DNA from: Ferrovibrio sp046294345
GTDB taxonomy: Bacteria; Pseudomonadota; Alphaproteobacteria; Ferrovibrionales; Ferrovibrionaceae
Assembly: GCA_046294345.1 (NCBI GenBank)
Contig: JBKBJT010000011.1
Location: forward strand, 30,383 to 94,382
Length of the DNA stretch: 64,000 nt
Direction: 5' to 3'
In this document: piece by piece, positions 38,294-47,900 of the stretch
How the letters are laid out: the number at the start of each line of letters is the position of its first letter
Position numbering within the stretch: position 1 is the stretch's first letter
The notes under the pieces: generated by a model
Told to the model about the DNA's origin: nothing
What the model saw: the letters and a program-made list of their open reading frames with translations, nothing else
Database searches by the model: none
Position numbers and translations under genes: made by a program

Positions 38294-39028
38294 ATGCCGA
38301 ACTATCCATCTTTTGTCAGGCTATCGATCGTGGCGTCATATCTAAAATCTCGCTACAGCATTTGGCGGACAAGACGCATACATGCCTTGCATCGGCGTCA
38401 GCATGAAGCCGCATACGCTGAGATCGATACAATAATTCGTCGATTTCACGATGCCGGCGGACTGAAGCATGATTTCCAAGCCTACAAACTTTTTGAATTA
38501 TCCAGTTTACTTTCAAAGCACAGGCCAAAAAAAATCCTGGAACTCGGCTCCGGAACAACAACGGCAGTCTTCTCGAATTATGTTCGTCAAGATCGCGGTT
38601 CAAGTTTAACCGTTATCGACGAAAGCCAACACTGGCTCGATAACGCTCGGCGCTTGGCCCAGATAGATGATTTTGACAAACGATTCGACCTCATTGTCGC
38701 CCCAAAGATTGAGGAGTGGGTAGACAGTACGCCGATTGCTCGATACGACGTGAACATCACTGGTGAATACGATTTCATCCTGGTTGATGGCCCGTCCTTG
38801 ACCATTGGCGGCGTTAAAGATAAGCGGGCCGTCAACACCAATATCTTGCCGATTATAGATCGGCAGGAAACTGCTATTATCCTGGTTGACATTCGGGCCG
38901 CGACCGTGGACGCCATGCTTCGACATGCACTGGATCATTATAAGATCACACGTTCAGATATCATTACTGGAAATCTGCGACCGGGTTATAACTATTTTAC
39001 CCGTTTTGAAAAGCGGCTAGGTGTCTAG
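38294..39028 (+). CDS. SAM methyltransferase-like protein, AT-richer than neighbours
   Basis: 244 residues with motif I KILELGSGTTTAVFSNYV, then LTVIDESQHWLDNAR and YDFILVDGPS, a class I methyltransferase-like Rossmann core of the kind seen in surface-polysaccharide loci. Base and codon composition is visibly richer in A/T than both flanking genes, which suggests separate acquisition into the operon. An 18-base gap precedes it. Confidence 0.7.
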   Translation: MPNYPSFVRLSIVASYLKSRYSIWRTRRIHALHRRQHEAAYAEIDTIIRRFHDAGGLKHDFQAYKLFELSSLLSKHRPKKILELGSGTTTAVFSNYVRQDRGSSLTVIDESQHWLDNARRLAQIDDFDKRFDLIVAPKIEEWVDSTPIARYDVNITGEYDFILVDGPSLTIGGVKDKRAVNTNILPIIDRQETAIILVDIRAATVDAMLRHALDHYKITRSDIITGNLRPGYNYFTRFEKRLGV

Positions 39029-40126
39029 ATGCGCCCCCGAGCAATACATCTGATCGCTGCGGCCAGACCAAACTTCATGAAAATCGCACCGCTATACCAT
39101 GCGTTGCGCGACGAGGGCTGGTGCAGGCCGCTGATAGTGCATACCGGTCAGCATTATGATCCCATCATGTCGGATGCATTCTTCCAAGATCTCCGCTTAC
39201 CCGCGCCCGATACCCATCTGGGCACAGGCGGTGCCACGCATGCCGAACAGACCGCCCGCGTCATGATCGCCTATGAGCAACTCTGCCTTGCGCAGCGCCC
39301 AGACTGGGTGGTGGTTGTCGGGGACGTCAACTCCACGATGGCCTGTGCGATCACGGCAAAGAAGCTCGAGCTTCCGGTGGCGCATCTGGAAGCCGGTTTA
39401 CGCAGCGGCGACCGGACGATGCCGGAGGAGATCAACCGCCTGGCGACCGACGCAATTTCAGATCTCCTTTGGACGCCGTCGATCGATGCTGATGAGAACC
39501 TGCTGCGTGAAGGACATCCGCCGGAACAGATTGTCCGCGTGGGGAACATCATGATCGACTCGTATGAATTGATGAAACCGGCCATCGAAGCCCGACATAT
39601 CGCGAGCAGTCTCGGGCTCGAAGCCGGAGCTTTTGGCGTCGTCACGCTGCACCGACCAAGCAACGTGGACAATCCTGACCGTCTGTCATCGATCATACGG
39701 GAGATTTCCGCGGCGGCCCGCCAGCTGCCGCTGGTCTTCCCCATTCATCCGCGAACGACCAAGCGCCTGCAGGAATTCGGATTGCAGGAGGCCCTTCCGA
39801 GCTCGCTACGATTGGTTCCGCCGCTTGGCTATGTAGACTTCATGAGCCTGGTTGGCGATGCGAAGGTGATGATAACGGATTCTGGTGGAATCCAGGAGGA
39901 AACCACTTATCTCGGCATTCCCTGCCTTACCCTGCGCGAGAATACCGAACGTCCGATTACCGTTACACAGGGAACCAACCAGCTTCTGCGACCGGAACAG
40001 TTGCTGGAACGCCTGCGCTCGATCCTTGAGCATCGCTCAGCCGTCCGCCCCCCTCCTGAATTGTGGGACGGCCAGACCGCCAGACGGATTGCCGCGAGCC
40101 TGAAAGCACATGCAATCGGGGAATGA
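39029..40126 (+). CDS. wecB: UDP-GlcNAc 2-epimerase, non-hydrolysing (WecB-like)
   Basis: 365 residues; interconverts UDP-GlcNAc and UDP-ManNAc. Family motifs are intact: AARPNFMKIAPL, VHTGQHYD, GDVNSTMACA, AHLEAGLRSGD, MPEEINR, TDSGGIQEE and the ENTERPIT loop. It starts directly after the previous stop. It differs from the hydrolysing NeuC-type enzyme at 56523-57668, so the locus can make both free and nucleotide-linked ManNAc forms. Confidence 0.92.
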   Translation: MRPRAIHLIAAARPNFMKIAPLYHALRDEGWCRPLIVHTGQHYDPIMSDAFFQDLRLPAPDTHLGTGGATHAEQTARVMIAYEQLCLAQRPDWVVVVGDVNSTMACAITAKKLELPVAHLEAGLRSGDRTMPEEINRLATDAISDLLWTPSIDADENLLREGHPPEQIVRVGNIMIDSYELMKPAIEARHIASSLGLEAGAFGVVTLHRPSNVDNPDRLSSIIREISAAARQLPLVFPIHPRTTKRLQEFGLQEALPSSLRLVPPLGYVDFMSLVGDAKVMITDSGGIQEETTYLGIPCLTLRENTERPITVTQGTNQLLRPEQLLERLRSILEHRSAVRPPPELWDGQTARRIAASLKAHAIGE

Positions 40127-40130
40127 CGCC

Positions 40131-40955
40131 GTGACGACGAAACTCGATCCTCTGTCCGGCAAGGAAGTGGCCGTCTACACCCCTTCACCCAGTCTCGTCG
40201 ACGCCATCGAAGCATGGCGCGTCGCCAATGGAGTCGAGAAATCCGAGATGCATATCCTCGACTGGGGCTGTGGTCGCGGTCGCGCCGTACTCTGGCTACG
40301 AGCACAGGGATACCAGGCTTATGGTGTTGATGCCTTTGCCGAACCGGTGGAGAATGGCCGCAACTTCCTTCGCGAAAATGGCGAGGATCCGGCAATATTG
40401 CAGGTCTTGGATAACAAAGGCCGGAGCATTTTCTCCGACGGATTTTTTGATTTCGTCTGCTCGGATCAAGTCCTTGAACATGTTGCCGACATCGAAATTG
40501 TAGCTCGAGAGATTGCCCGCGTCATGGCCCCTGGAGGCGGCGGGCTCCTAATCTATCCGGCACAATGGGTTCCGCAGGAAGGCCATCTCTTCATGCCATT
40601 CACCCATTGGCTGCCGAAACATTCCGCCCTGCGTCGCTGGGCCATCCAAGCATACGTGGCAGCCGGCATCGAGCCCCGGTGGAGCGCCCTCGCGGATCTA
40701 TCGCCGCGCGCCAAAGCGAAAACCTATACGGACTACCTCAACCAGCGCACATTCTATCGGCCCGTCCGGACCGTTGCCAGGGCATTCTCGCGCCAGGGCC
40801 TGACGGCGTTGCCGGAAACCGTGCGGGCCGAAAAAATACGGAGCAGTCCGGTTTTTTCGAGAGTGATCCGCTTTGCCATCCTGCGGCTGACCCTGAACTG
40901 GCTGCTGATCACATTCCGCAGCGTACACCTTCACCTCGTCAGGCCGGCATCCTGA
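40131..40955 (+). CDS. SAM-dependent methyltransferase
   Basis: 274 residues with motif I ILDWGCGRGRAVLWL, VDAFAEP, and FFDFVCSDQVLEHV, a Methyltransf_11/23 core in the first ~150 residues. The C-terminal ~60 residues are hydrophobic/basic and may touch the membrane. GTG 40131 follows GGGGAA at good distance and the wecB stop by four bases; an ATG at 40110 is the alternative. Last gene of the plus operon; its stop abuts the stop of the convergent operon. Confidence 0.8.
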   Translation: MTTKLDPLSGKEVAVYTPSPSLVDAIEAWRVANGVEKSEMHILDWGCGRGRAVLWLRAQGYQAYGVDAFAEPVENGRNFLRENGEDPAILQVLDNKGRSIFSDGFFDFVCSDQVLEHVADIEIVAREIARVMAPGGGGLLIYPAQWVPQEGHLFMPFTHWLPKHSALRRWAIQAYVAAGIEPRWSALADLSPRAKAKTYTDYLNQRTFYRPVRTVARAFSRQGLTALPETVRAEKIRSSPVFSRVIRFAILRLTLNWLLITFRSVHLHLVRPAS

Positions 40956-41951
40956 TCAGTCAGCGCCCGAAGAAGGCGCGTCGAGATTCCGTCGACGCAC
41001 TTCAGCACGAAGCTCCCCACGAAGCCGCCAGATGTCGCGCAGAATGAGCTGGCCCTGGTAGCTCAGCATACCAACCCCGAAAAGCACAAAAGCGATAAGA
41101 AAAAGCGCCAGGCCGGTAATCAGCAGAAATGCCGAAGGCCTGTCGCTGAAGAGATTGACGACGGCCGCCGCCATGAAGAAAAAGGACACCAGCGAGATAA
41201 CCGCGCTGAACGGCAGGATATAGCGGAAGGGAGCTGCCACAGCCGCGAAGGCCATATGGGTGCGCATCAGTTTGATAATACGACTCGAACTCTTGCGCTT
41301 GGGCGCCCCGGATACCGCCAGCTTGTGATCCTTCCACTCCAGGACACAAGGTATTTCATAGATCTTGAAGCCGAACGTCTGCGCCTTCTGCGCCACTTCG
41401 AGATGGAATTCCTTCTCGTCTTCATCAATGGGCAGACGCAGGAAGGCCTCGCGGCGATAGGCGCGAGTCATGCCAGTATACATCGTCATATCGCCACTCT
41501 GACCGGCGCGGATAATCATGTTCCCCAACTTGGAGATGATGACCCGCTTGGCCGGAACGTTGCGGTAACCGCCACCCGGCAGGTTGGGGGACGCGACCAC
41601 CATGTCGGCGTCTGGATGGGCCTCGAACGCCGCCGCCAGGCGAGCGACGATGTCGTCGCCCCATGAGAGGTCGATCTCAGTCGTGACCACGACCTCGCCC
41701 GCGGCGCATTCTATGCCATGGCGAATGGCGTAACCCCGCCCACGATTGGCGCCATAACCGATAACCCGGACCCGCGGATGCCCGGCCGCCGCCTGCCGGG
41801 CAAGATCGAAGCTGTTGTCTTTGGAGCCATCGTTGACGACGATCAACTCCCAGTCGTGCGGGAGTCCTTCGAGTGCGGCGACCATGCCTTTTATGGCATT
41901 CCCGATGATTGCCTGCTCATTGTAGAACGGACAGACGACGCTGATTTTCAT
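40956..41951 (-). CDS. GT2 polyprenyl-phosphate sugar transferase-like protein
   Basis: 331 residues. The GT-A domain (residues 1-~225) has VCPFYNEQAII, VVNDGSKDNS, a TTEIDLSW acidic motif and EKEFHLEVAQKA. Two transmembrane helices follow (~235-310), as in dolichol-phosphate-mannose-synthase, ArnC and GtrB proteins that load a sugar onto undecaprenyl phosphate. The small four-helix protein and the large GT-C-like protein in this operon are natural partners. Start overlaps the upstream stop (ATGA). Confidence 0.88.
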   Translation of the reverse strand: MKISVVCPFYNEQAIIGNAIKGMVAALEGLPHDWELIVVNDGSKDNSFDLARQAAAGHPRVRVIGYGANRGRGYAIRHGIECAAGEVVVTTEIDLSWGDDIVARLAAAFEAHPDADMVVASPNLPGGGYRNVPAKRVIISKLGNMIIRAGQSGDMTMYTGMTRAYRREAFLRLPIDEDEKEFHLEVAQKAQTFGFKIYEIPCVLEWKDHKLAVSGAPKRKSSSRIIKLMRTHMAFAAVAAPFRYILPFSAVISLVSFFFMAAAVVNLFSDRPSAFLLITGLALFLIAFVLFGVGMLSYQGQLILRDIWRLRGELRAEVRRRNLDAPSSGAD

Positions 41952-43561
41952 TGCAGCACCCAGGTATATGAACGTTGATGTGCGGTTTCTCCGTCGATGC
42001 GGATCGCCTCAAGTTCGTCGGGCTGGTAGTAGCGCGCCGACCCCATGTGAATCGTCGAGAATTTGCTGCCAACATGCAGTTTTATCGCCGCAGCGGAGCC
42101 GGATGCGTCGATCCTGTCCTCGATTGTCACCGAATCGGCCCGGAACACTACGCCGCGATCCAGCGTTGCCGGATACTGTCGCCGCCGGCTCACGAGGGCC
42201 TTCACAAGTATTGCTTTGAGTTTCAGCGCAACAGCCTTGTGCCGTCCGACCGTGAGGCTGAACAGCCGAAAAGCCATGAACAGCCACGGAGTCATGATCC
42301 GCTGGTTGACATACGCAAAGCTGGTCCGCACTGAACAACAGTCTTTCTCGAACTGGGTCGGATTCTCCAAGCAGAAACTCTGGCTGGAAATCCTCCCGCC
42401 CGCACCCACTTCACCCCAGTATCCGCAGTCGCTGTAGGCCAGGGTGGCGCGACGCTTGTCGTATATTTTCAGCACGCCGCCTTTCGAGGGCGCGAATACG
42501 GCCTGATACCCCTCCGTTACATGCACACAGAGCCCCGCGAGGGGAAAAGTGACCCGCCCCTCGATGGTGAAGGGCAGCGGTGGAGGGTCGGACAGTTCCC
42601 GGGCCACCTCATGCGCAAACAGGTAGTTGTTGAGCAGTGGGCAGAAATTATACGCATCCATCATCGCCAGGCCGGCGGCCCGCTGCTCGGAGACCGAACG
42701 GCGCATGAAAGCTGCGATTGCCGCTGCTTCGGGACAGGCTGGGGCCAGTATCTCGAAGCCAGCAGGAAAATAGAAACTGGTGTTGCGGCTTCCGTATTCC
42801 CCGCCGAGCGTGCCGTTGGGATGGACGAAGTGCGCCAGAAACCGCACCGACCGCCGGAGGCTTTCCAGAAGCCGTTCATCCTGCGATGAACGCCATATGT
42901 ATGCTAGGTAGAATGTGCCGTGGGTCTGGTAGCCGAAATCGGCACCGCCGTATTCCTCATACCAGCCTTCGGGCGACTGCCGGGCCAGGATCCGGTCGAC
43001 AAAGTAACGACTGCGCCGGCCAAATCGCGCTTCGCCGGTCAGCTTCTCCGCAACCGCCAGCGCGGCGGCGGCGGCGGCCAGGTGATTGGACAGCACGCCA
43101 TGATGCTCGTCGTTGTGACACAGCCAGTCGCCCGCATGCCGTATGGCTTCGACCGTGGCCGCATACTCCTCGGCTGGGAGATCATGGGCAATCCGAAGTA
43201 GCGCGTCGCCCAGATAGAAGCCGGTGAAAGCCGTTGCCGCCAAACTGCGCTCGAACGGATAGGCCTCGTCAAATGATCCATCGGCATGCTGCAGCCCACG
43301 CCAGTACCGGAAGCCGGCGCGCAGCCATTCGAGGCACAGCGGCGATCCACGCCAGGGATTGTCCCCACTGCTGCCGGCATACATCCAGGCAAGGGCAAAT
43401 AGGGCTTCCTGGAAGCGGGAACCGGAAAAATCAGTGAACTTCCAACCCCAATGCGTGCGATCAAAGGACCCGTAAGTACGCGAAGGTGGCTCGCGATCCA
43501 TGCGGGACAGCAAGCGCGGCATCTGCGCCAGAACTAGGTCGAGGTATGGAAGAGCGGTCAT
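41948..43561 (-). CDS. Heparinase/(alpha/alpha)6-toroid-like protein
   Basis: 537 residues. The first ~330 residues are helix-rich with repeated aromatic-Gly turns (HWGWKFTDFSGSR, FRYWRGLQHADGSFDEAYP, WYEEYGGADFGYQTHGTFYLAYIW by pattern), as in alpha/alpha toroid lyases and glycoside hydrolases. The last ~200 are beta-rich, similar to heparinase II/III-like proteins of polysaccharide loci. No signal peptide is evident. Could cleave or sense a uronic-acid-containing glycan; catalytic residues not assigned. ATGA overlaps on both sides show tight coupling. Confidence 0.6.
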   Translation of the reverse strand: MTALPYLDLVLAQMPRLLSRMDREPPSRTYGSFDRTHWGWKFTDFSGSRFQEALFALAWMYAGSSGDNPWRGSPLCLEWLRAGFRYWRGLQHADGSFDEAYPFERSLAATAFTGFYLGDALLRIAHDLPAEEYAATVEAIRHAGDWLCHNDEHHGVLSNHLAAAAAALAVAEKLTGEARFGRRSRYFVDRILARQSPEGWYEEYGGADFGYQTHGTFYLAYIWRSSQDERLLESLRRSVRFLAHFVHPNGTLGGEYGSRNTSFYFPAGFEILAPACPEAAAIAAFMRRSVSEQRAAGLAMMDAYNFCPLLNNYLFAHEVARELSDPPPLPFTIEGRVTFPLAGLCVHVTEGYQAVFAPSKGGVLKIYDKRRATLAYSDCGYWGEVGAGGRISSQSFCLENPTQFEKDCCSVRTSFAYVNQRIMTPWLFMAFRLFSLTVGRHKAVALKLKAILVKALVSRRRQYPATLDRGVVFRADSVTIEDRIDASGSAAAIKLHVGSKFSTIHMGSARYYQPDELEAIRIDGETAHQRSYTWVLQ

Positions 43562-43923
43562 GATAGTAGCGCAATGCCAGCGATGATAAGTCCATATGCG
43601 GCGAGCTTTTGCAGGCTCATGGCATCGCCGAAAACGAAATATGAGAATACGGACAGGGTAATTATATAAACTCCCATCAGCGCCGGCATTGCCGACGATA
43701 CCTCATAACGATTGATGATGAAGAGAAATACAACGAATGCCAGGCCGTAGAAGAAGACCCCGATCCACAGGTCAATATCCAGGACAACGCCGAGCAATCC
43801 CTGCCATGTAAAATTGCCGACCAGCGAAACCAGGTCGATACGGCGAAGGAAATAAACTCCGATAGATGCGAGCAGCGCGCCGACCAGGAAAAGAGCATAT
43901 TTAACCACGTCGCACCAGTTCAT
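43558..43923 (-). CDS. Small four-helix SMR/EamA-like membrane protein (ArnE/ArnF-like)
   Basis: 121 residues with four predicted transmembrane helices and a C-terminal SLQKLAAYGLIIAGIALL helix typical of the EamA/SMR superfamily. Such proteins flip undecaprenyl-phosphate sugars in ArnC-ArnEF-ArnT systems. ATG 43923 overlaps the upstream methyltransferase by 23 bases; longer frames add non-membrane residues. Function inferred from neighbours. Confidence 0.7.
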   Translation of the reverse strand: MNWCDVVKYALFLVGALLASIGVYFLRRIDLVSLVGNFTWQGLLGVVLDIDLWIGVFFYGLAFVVFLFIINRYEVSSAMPALMGVYIITLSVFSYFVFGDAMSLQKLAAYGLIIAGIALLS

Positions 43924-44806
43924 AGTCGATGATGGCCGCCTTGTGGCCACCAAACAAGGTTTCAACAAAAGCAATCGGCAACGCGGCCAGAACCAGTGGC
44001 GCGTAGAACCACTGCCGCCCCCGCTTACGGATGCCCAGAGTTTCCTTCAACGCGTTCTCCACGCTCATCGACCAGCCGGTCGGCATCAGTGCGCCGGATA
44101 TCTTCCGGACGGCCATGCCACAGCGGGTCGACATGGCGGCGATGCCCCGCGGGGTAAAGATCACCGTATGGTAAGGAAAATGAAGCGCTCCCCACCACCT
44201 GCCGAATATCCTCGCGCTGAGGGTGTCCGGATTGGGGGTCTGGACAAGTATTCTGCCACCTTCAGACAACAAGGCAGCCAGCGCAGTTACAGTCGAATCT
44301 GGTGCATGGAGGTGCTCGATAACGTGGTTCATGCGAATGACATCGAAGCGTTGTCCGCTAGCAACTAGGGAGTCTACATCGCTATAGAACTTGATCTCGC
44401 CGGGCGTATAACTGGCTTCGCGTTCGTGCGGCTCATAGCCGACTAAATCCCGAACGCCCTGCTCATAAAGAGACAACAGAAAGCTGCTGTCGCCACAACC
44501 GAAATCAAGAACTGCAGCATCACGCCCGTGCTCCGCGACAAACCGTTGCGCCACTGATGCATTCTGCCACCTCAACAACCCCGCCAGCAGCGACCGACGG
44601 CGACCAGAGTAATTCTGGTAGTCTGGCGGATAGAACTTTGAAATTTCGCCTTCTGACGGCCATGGATTCTGGAACAACGAACCGCAATCGCCGCAGCGGC
44701 GTATCTCGGCAACCTGCGAACGCTCAACAAAGTACTCAATATCCCGCGGGTTGGGCAGGTAAGTCTTTGTATTGGATGATTGGCAGGCAACGCATACAGC
44801 GGCCAT
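43901..44806 (-). CDS. Zinc-ribbon methyltransferase
   Basis: 301 residues. The N-terminus has paired Cys motifs CVACQ and CGDCGS (about 30 residues apart), a zinc-ribbon found in many sugar methyltransferases. The core has VLDFGCGDSSFLLSL, VGYEPHE and FDVIRMNHVIEHL. A hydrophobic C-terminal stretch may bind membrane. It lies just after the desaturase-family gene. Confidence 0.85.
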   Translation of the reverse strand: MAAVCVACQSSNTKTYLPNPRDIEYFVERSQVAEIRRCGDCGSLFQNPWPSEGEISKFYPPDYQNYSGRRRSLLAGLLRWQNASVAQRFVAEHGRDAAVLDFGCGDSSFLLSLYEQGVRDLVGYEPHEREASYTPGEIKFYSDVDSLVASGQRFDVIRMNHVIEHLHAPDSTVTALAALLSEGGRILVQTPNPDTLSARIFGRWWGALHFPYHTVIFTPRGIAAMSTRCGMAVRKISGALMPTGWSMSVENALKETLGIRKRGRQWFYAPLVLAALPIAFVETLFGGHKAAIIDYELVRRG

Positions 44807-45727
44807 CTATTTCCTCTTAAGCAAAGCGACCAGTACTGGCCAATGGGAGGTCGTATATCGGTTGATTTCCGAATCTGAACCTCGCGCCATCTCCTCCAGC
44901 GCCCGAAACGGCAAGGCCGGGTAAAGGTGGTGTTCGTAATGATACTGCATGACCCTCGACGATATCAGCAGTCTGTCAATTACGGTGCCCTGTATCGTCC
45001 TGCTGATGGTGCTGCCGGCGATTCTCGAAGAGCCGTCAGGGAGAATCTCCAGATGTTGCCCATATAACCTGATACGGCTCAGCAACGGGTACACCGACAG
45101 CATCGCCGCATAGTACAGAACGTAGGCGTCCAGCCGGTCGGTCAGCAGGCAAAAGCCGAGAAGCCCGACCTGAACGACGGCCACATATCTGTATGTGGCA
45201 AACACCGCGCTCACAACATCGGTTTGGCGCGGAACGCCCCACGCCACGGGAACCCGCGACAAAATTGCTCCGGCATACCCGCGCAGTGCGGTAATTCCCA
45301 ACAAGTCACTAAGCAGGGCGGGCGCCAAGCTCCGGCGCGAATCAAGCGTGGCATAGGCGGTGTCACGATCATCTGCCGTAAAGAAAGTTGTCACCGCATG
45401 ATGATGATAATGGGCACGACGCATGGGCCCAACCGGAGTGCCAAACAAGGCCGCCAAGAGAGTGGTGATGGCTTCGTTTATCTGGCGGGTGGGATGAATA
45501 TTGAAATGCAGGCCTTCGTGCAGCCACTCGGAGTTCTGCCTTTGCTGGATCGCGCAGAAAAGTACGGACAGTACGATATAGACAGGCGGGGGCAGCCGAT
45601 CGGCTGCCAGCGCGAACCATGCGACGATGGCGAGTTGTAGCAACCCTATCGAAGTCAAGTTCCAGGCGCCGTGCCGCTTGGTAATATAGGCGCTACGGCG
45701 CGGAATTGCCTGACCTGCCCCTGTCAT
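44807..45727 (-). CDS. Fatty-acid desaturase/hydroxylase-family membrane enzyme
   Basis: 306 residues with several hydrophobic helices and three His clusters: HEGLHF, RRAHYHHH and YHYEHHLYP, the di-iron ligand pattern of membrane desaturases/hydroxylases. ATG 45727 lies one base after the upstream stop. Its place inside a glycan operon suggests it modifies the lipid or acyl part of the product, but the substrate is unknown. Confidence 0.8.
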   Translation of the reverse strand: MTGAGQAIPRRSAYITKRHGAWNLTSIGLLQLAIVAWFALAADRLPPPVYIVLSVLFCAIQQRQNSEWLHEGLHFNIHPTRQINEAITTLLAALFGTPVGPMRRAHYHHHAVTTFFTADDRDTAYATLDSRRSLAPALLSDLLGITALRGYAGAILSRVPVAWGVPRQTDVVSAVFATYRYVAVVQVGLLGFCLLTDRLDAYVLYYAAMLSVYPLLSRIRLYGQHLEILPDGSSRIAGSTISRTIQGTVIDRLLISSRVMQYHYEHHLYPALPFRALEEMARGSDSEINRYTTSHWPVLVALLKRK

Positions 45728-45728
45728 G

Positions 45729-47894
45729 TCACGGCTCTCCCACAACCAGATGCTCGCCTCCATCGCGCAGGGCGGCACGCAGGGCAAAGGTCGCACGGGT
45801 GGATGCAACCTGGCTCTCCAGCGATATCGGCGACTGCCCGGTTCGCAGCGCCTGCACGAAGGCGGCCATTTCCTGGCGATGGCCTTTTTCAGCCTCCAGC
45901 CAGCCGCGCTTGCGCACGCGCACGCCATTGCCCTGCACCAGCAGGCTGCGCCAATTGTCCACCACGCCCACGCGGCCGCCGCCGAAGACTTCGAGGCGTT
46001 CCTTGGGGAACCTGCTGTCGCCGGCCGATGTGTACAAGATCGTGCCGATCGAGCCGTCCGAGAAGGTTAGCATGATCGTCACGTTGTCCGGATCAGCCGC
46101 GGAGTTGCCGTCATCGACCGCAACGGCGGAAATCGAAACCGGCAATCCCCCGCAGATGAACTGCATGGTGTCGATGAAGTGACAGACTTCGCCGACCAGG
46201 CGGCCGCCGCCGGAATCCGGATCCTGGTGCCAGTGCGCTCCGGGGATGAAGCCGGCATTGATCCGGTATTGCATGACCAGCTTTGAGCCGCCCATTTCCT
46301 GGCGCAGGCGAAGCGCCAGCGGCGAAAAGCGGCGATTGAAGCCCGTCAGTAGCACATGGCCGGTGCTGCTCGCCTCGATCACCTCAGCGAGGCCAGCCTC
46401 GTCGACCGCCAGCGGCTTCTCGACGAAGCAGTGCTTACCTGCGCGCAGCGCTGCGGCAACCATACCTGCATGACTGTCATGGCGGGTCGCGATGATCACC
46501 GCATCCACTTCCGGGTCGGCGAGGATTTCGCGGTAATCGGAGGTGCAGATCTCGGCGCCGTATTTGCGGGCCACATTCACGCTGGTCAGGCCGCTGCCGG
46601 TCGCGAAAGATCTGAAGTAAACCCTGGACATGCCCTTAAGCGCCGGCAGAAGGACGCCCTGCGCGAACTGCCCCGCGCCAATGACCCCAAGACGGATGAC
46701 GCCGTCATGCCGGGGCGGCTTGCTGCGGGCAGCCGGGATAGCGACACTTGCAGGCTGCGCCTTGTCGGCATCGTAATCCAGCATGATGCCGATGAAGGGC
46801 GCGCCGCCATCGCCCATCAGCATGTCATAGGCCTGCTTGGCATCGGCAATCGGGAAGCGATGGGTAAGCAACGGGCGGATACGGACCCGGCCCCGGCTGA
46901 CCAGATCGAGAAAGGCGGCCATGTTCCGGTTCTCGGTCCAGCGGACATAACCGATCGGATAGTCCTGCCCCTTCTCCTCGTAATTGGGATCGTAGCGCCC
47001 CGGGCCATAGGATCTCGACTGCCGGAGATCGATCTCCTTTTCGTAATACGCCCGGCGCGGCACATCATGGCCGACATCGCCCACCGCCACCACCCGCGCA
47101 CGATCGCGCGCAATCTCGGCGGCAAGTGCAATCGGCTCGCTGCTTTTAGTTCCAGCGGTGATCAGAACCGCATCGGCGCCCTTGCCGCCGGTAAAGGCCA
47201 TCACCGCCGCGAGGATGGCCTGATGGCCGGCCGACGCGATGCCGCCATCGGCGCCCAGGGACATGGCCAGGTCGATCTTGGTCTGGTCGAGATCAATGCA
47301 GAAAACACGGCAGCCGGACGCCGCACAGATCTGGGCCGTGATCTGGCCGACCAGGCCCAAGCCCAGAACCGCCACAGACTCTCCGAGCGTGAGGCTGGCC
47401 TGTCGCACGCCGTGCAGGGCGATGGCGCCCACAGTGACAAACGCCGCCTCGTCAAACTCCACCTTTTCCGGGATTGGCGTGAGAAGGTTGCGCGGCACAT
47501 AGCACACTTCGGCATGGTTGGCATAGCCGAGACCGGCACAGGCAACCTGCTGCCCCGGCTGGATATCCGATACACGCGCACCCACCGCGACGACAATGCC
47601 GGCGGAGGAATAACCCAGTGGCAGTGGTGCACTTACCAGATTTCGGACGATCCGGACGGTTGCGAGCAGTCCTTCCTGGCCCGCCTTGCCGAGCACCTTT
47701 TTCACCAGATCCGGCCGGGCGCGCGCCTTCTGGAGCGGATTCATCTTCGCCAGTTCGATGATCGCCCGCTCGGTGCCTGCCGATACCAGCGAGGCAACGT
47801 TCCGCACGAGGACCCCATCGGGCTTGAGCGTAGGCGGCGGGACATCCTCGACCGTCAGTTCACCGGTTCGGAAATTCTGGAGAATGGCCTTCAT
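45729..47894 (-). CDS. Bi-domain oxidoreductase: zinc-type dehydrogenase fused to Gfo/Idh/MocA
   Basis: 721 residues. Residues ~1-370 are a medium-chain dehydrogenase (AVLGLGLVGQITAQ nucleotide motif). Residues ~395-710 are a Gfo/Idh/MocA domain with GVIGAGQFAQG, EKPLAVDEAGL and GEVCHFIDTMQF. This fusion recurs in polysaccharide loci and is thought to oxidise or reduce sugars or nucleotide sugars. The actual substrate is unknown. Confidence 0.85.
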   Translation of the reverse strand: MKAILQNFRTGELTVEDVPPPTLKPDGVLVRNVASLVSAGTERAIIELAKMNPLQKARARPDLVKKVLGKAGQEGLLATVRIVRNLVSAPLPLGYSSAGIVVAVGARVSDIQPGQQVACAGLGYANHAEVCYVPRNLLTPIPEKVEFDEAAFVTVGAIALHGVRQASLTLGESVAVLGLGLVGQITAQICAASGCRVFCIDLDQTKIDLAMSLGADGGIASAGHQAILAAVMAFTGGKGADAVLITAGTKSSEPIALAAEIARDRARVVAVGDVGHDVPRRAYYEKEIDLRQSRSYGPGRYDPNYEEKGQDYPIGYVRWTENRNMAAFLDLVSRGRVRIRPLLTHRFPIADAKQAYDMLMGDGGAPFIGIMLDYDADKAQPASVAIPAARSKPPRHDGVIRLGVIGAGQFAQGVLLPALKGMSRVYFRSFATGSGLTSVNVARKYGAEICTSDYREILADPEVDAVIIATRHDSHAGMVAAALRAGKHCFVEKPLAVDEAGLAEVIEASSTGHVLLTGFNRRFSPLALRLRQEMGGSKLVMQYRINAGFIPGAHWHQDPDSGGGRLVGEVCHFIDTMQFICGGLPVSISAVAVDDGNSAADPDNVTIMLTFSDGSIGTILYTSAGDSRFPKERLEVFGGGRVGVVDNWRSLLVQGNGVRVRKRGWLEAEKGHRQEMAAFVQALRTGQSPISLESQVASTRATFALRAALRDGGEHLVVGEP

Positions 47895-47900
47895 GTTGAG

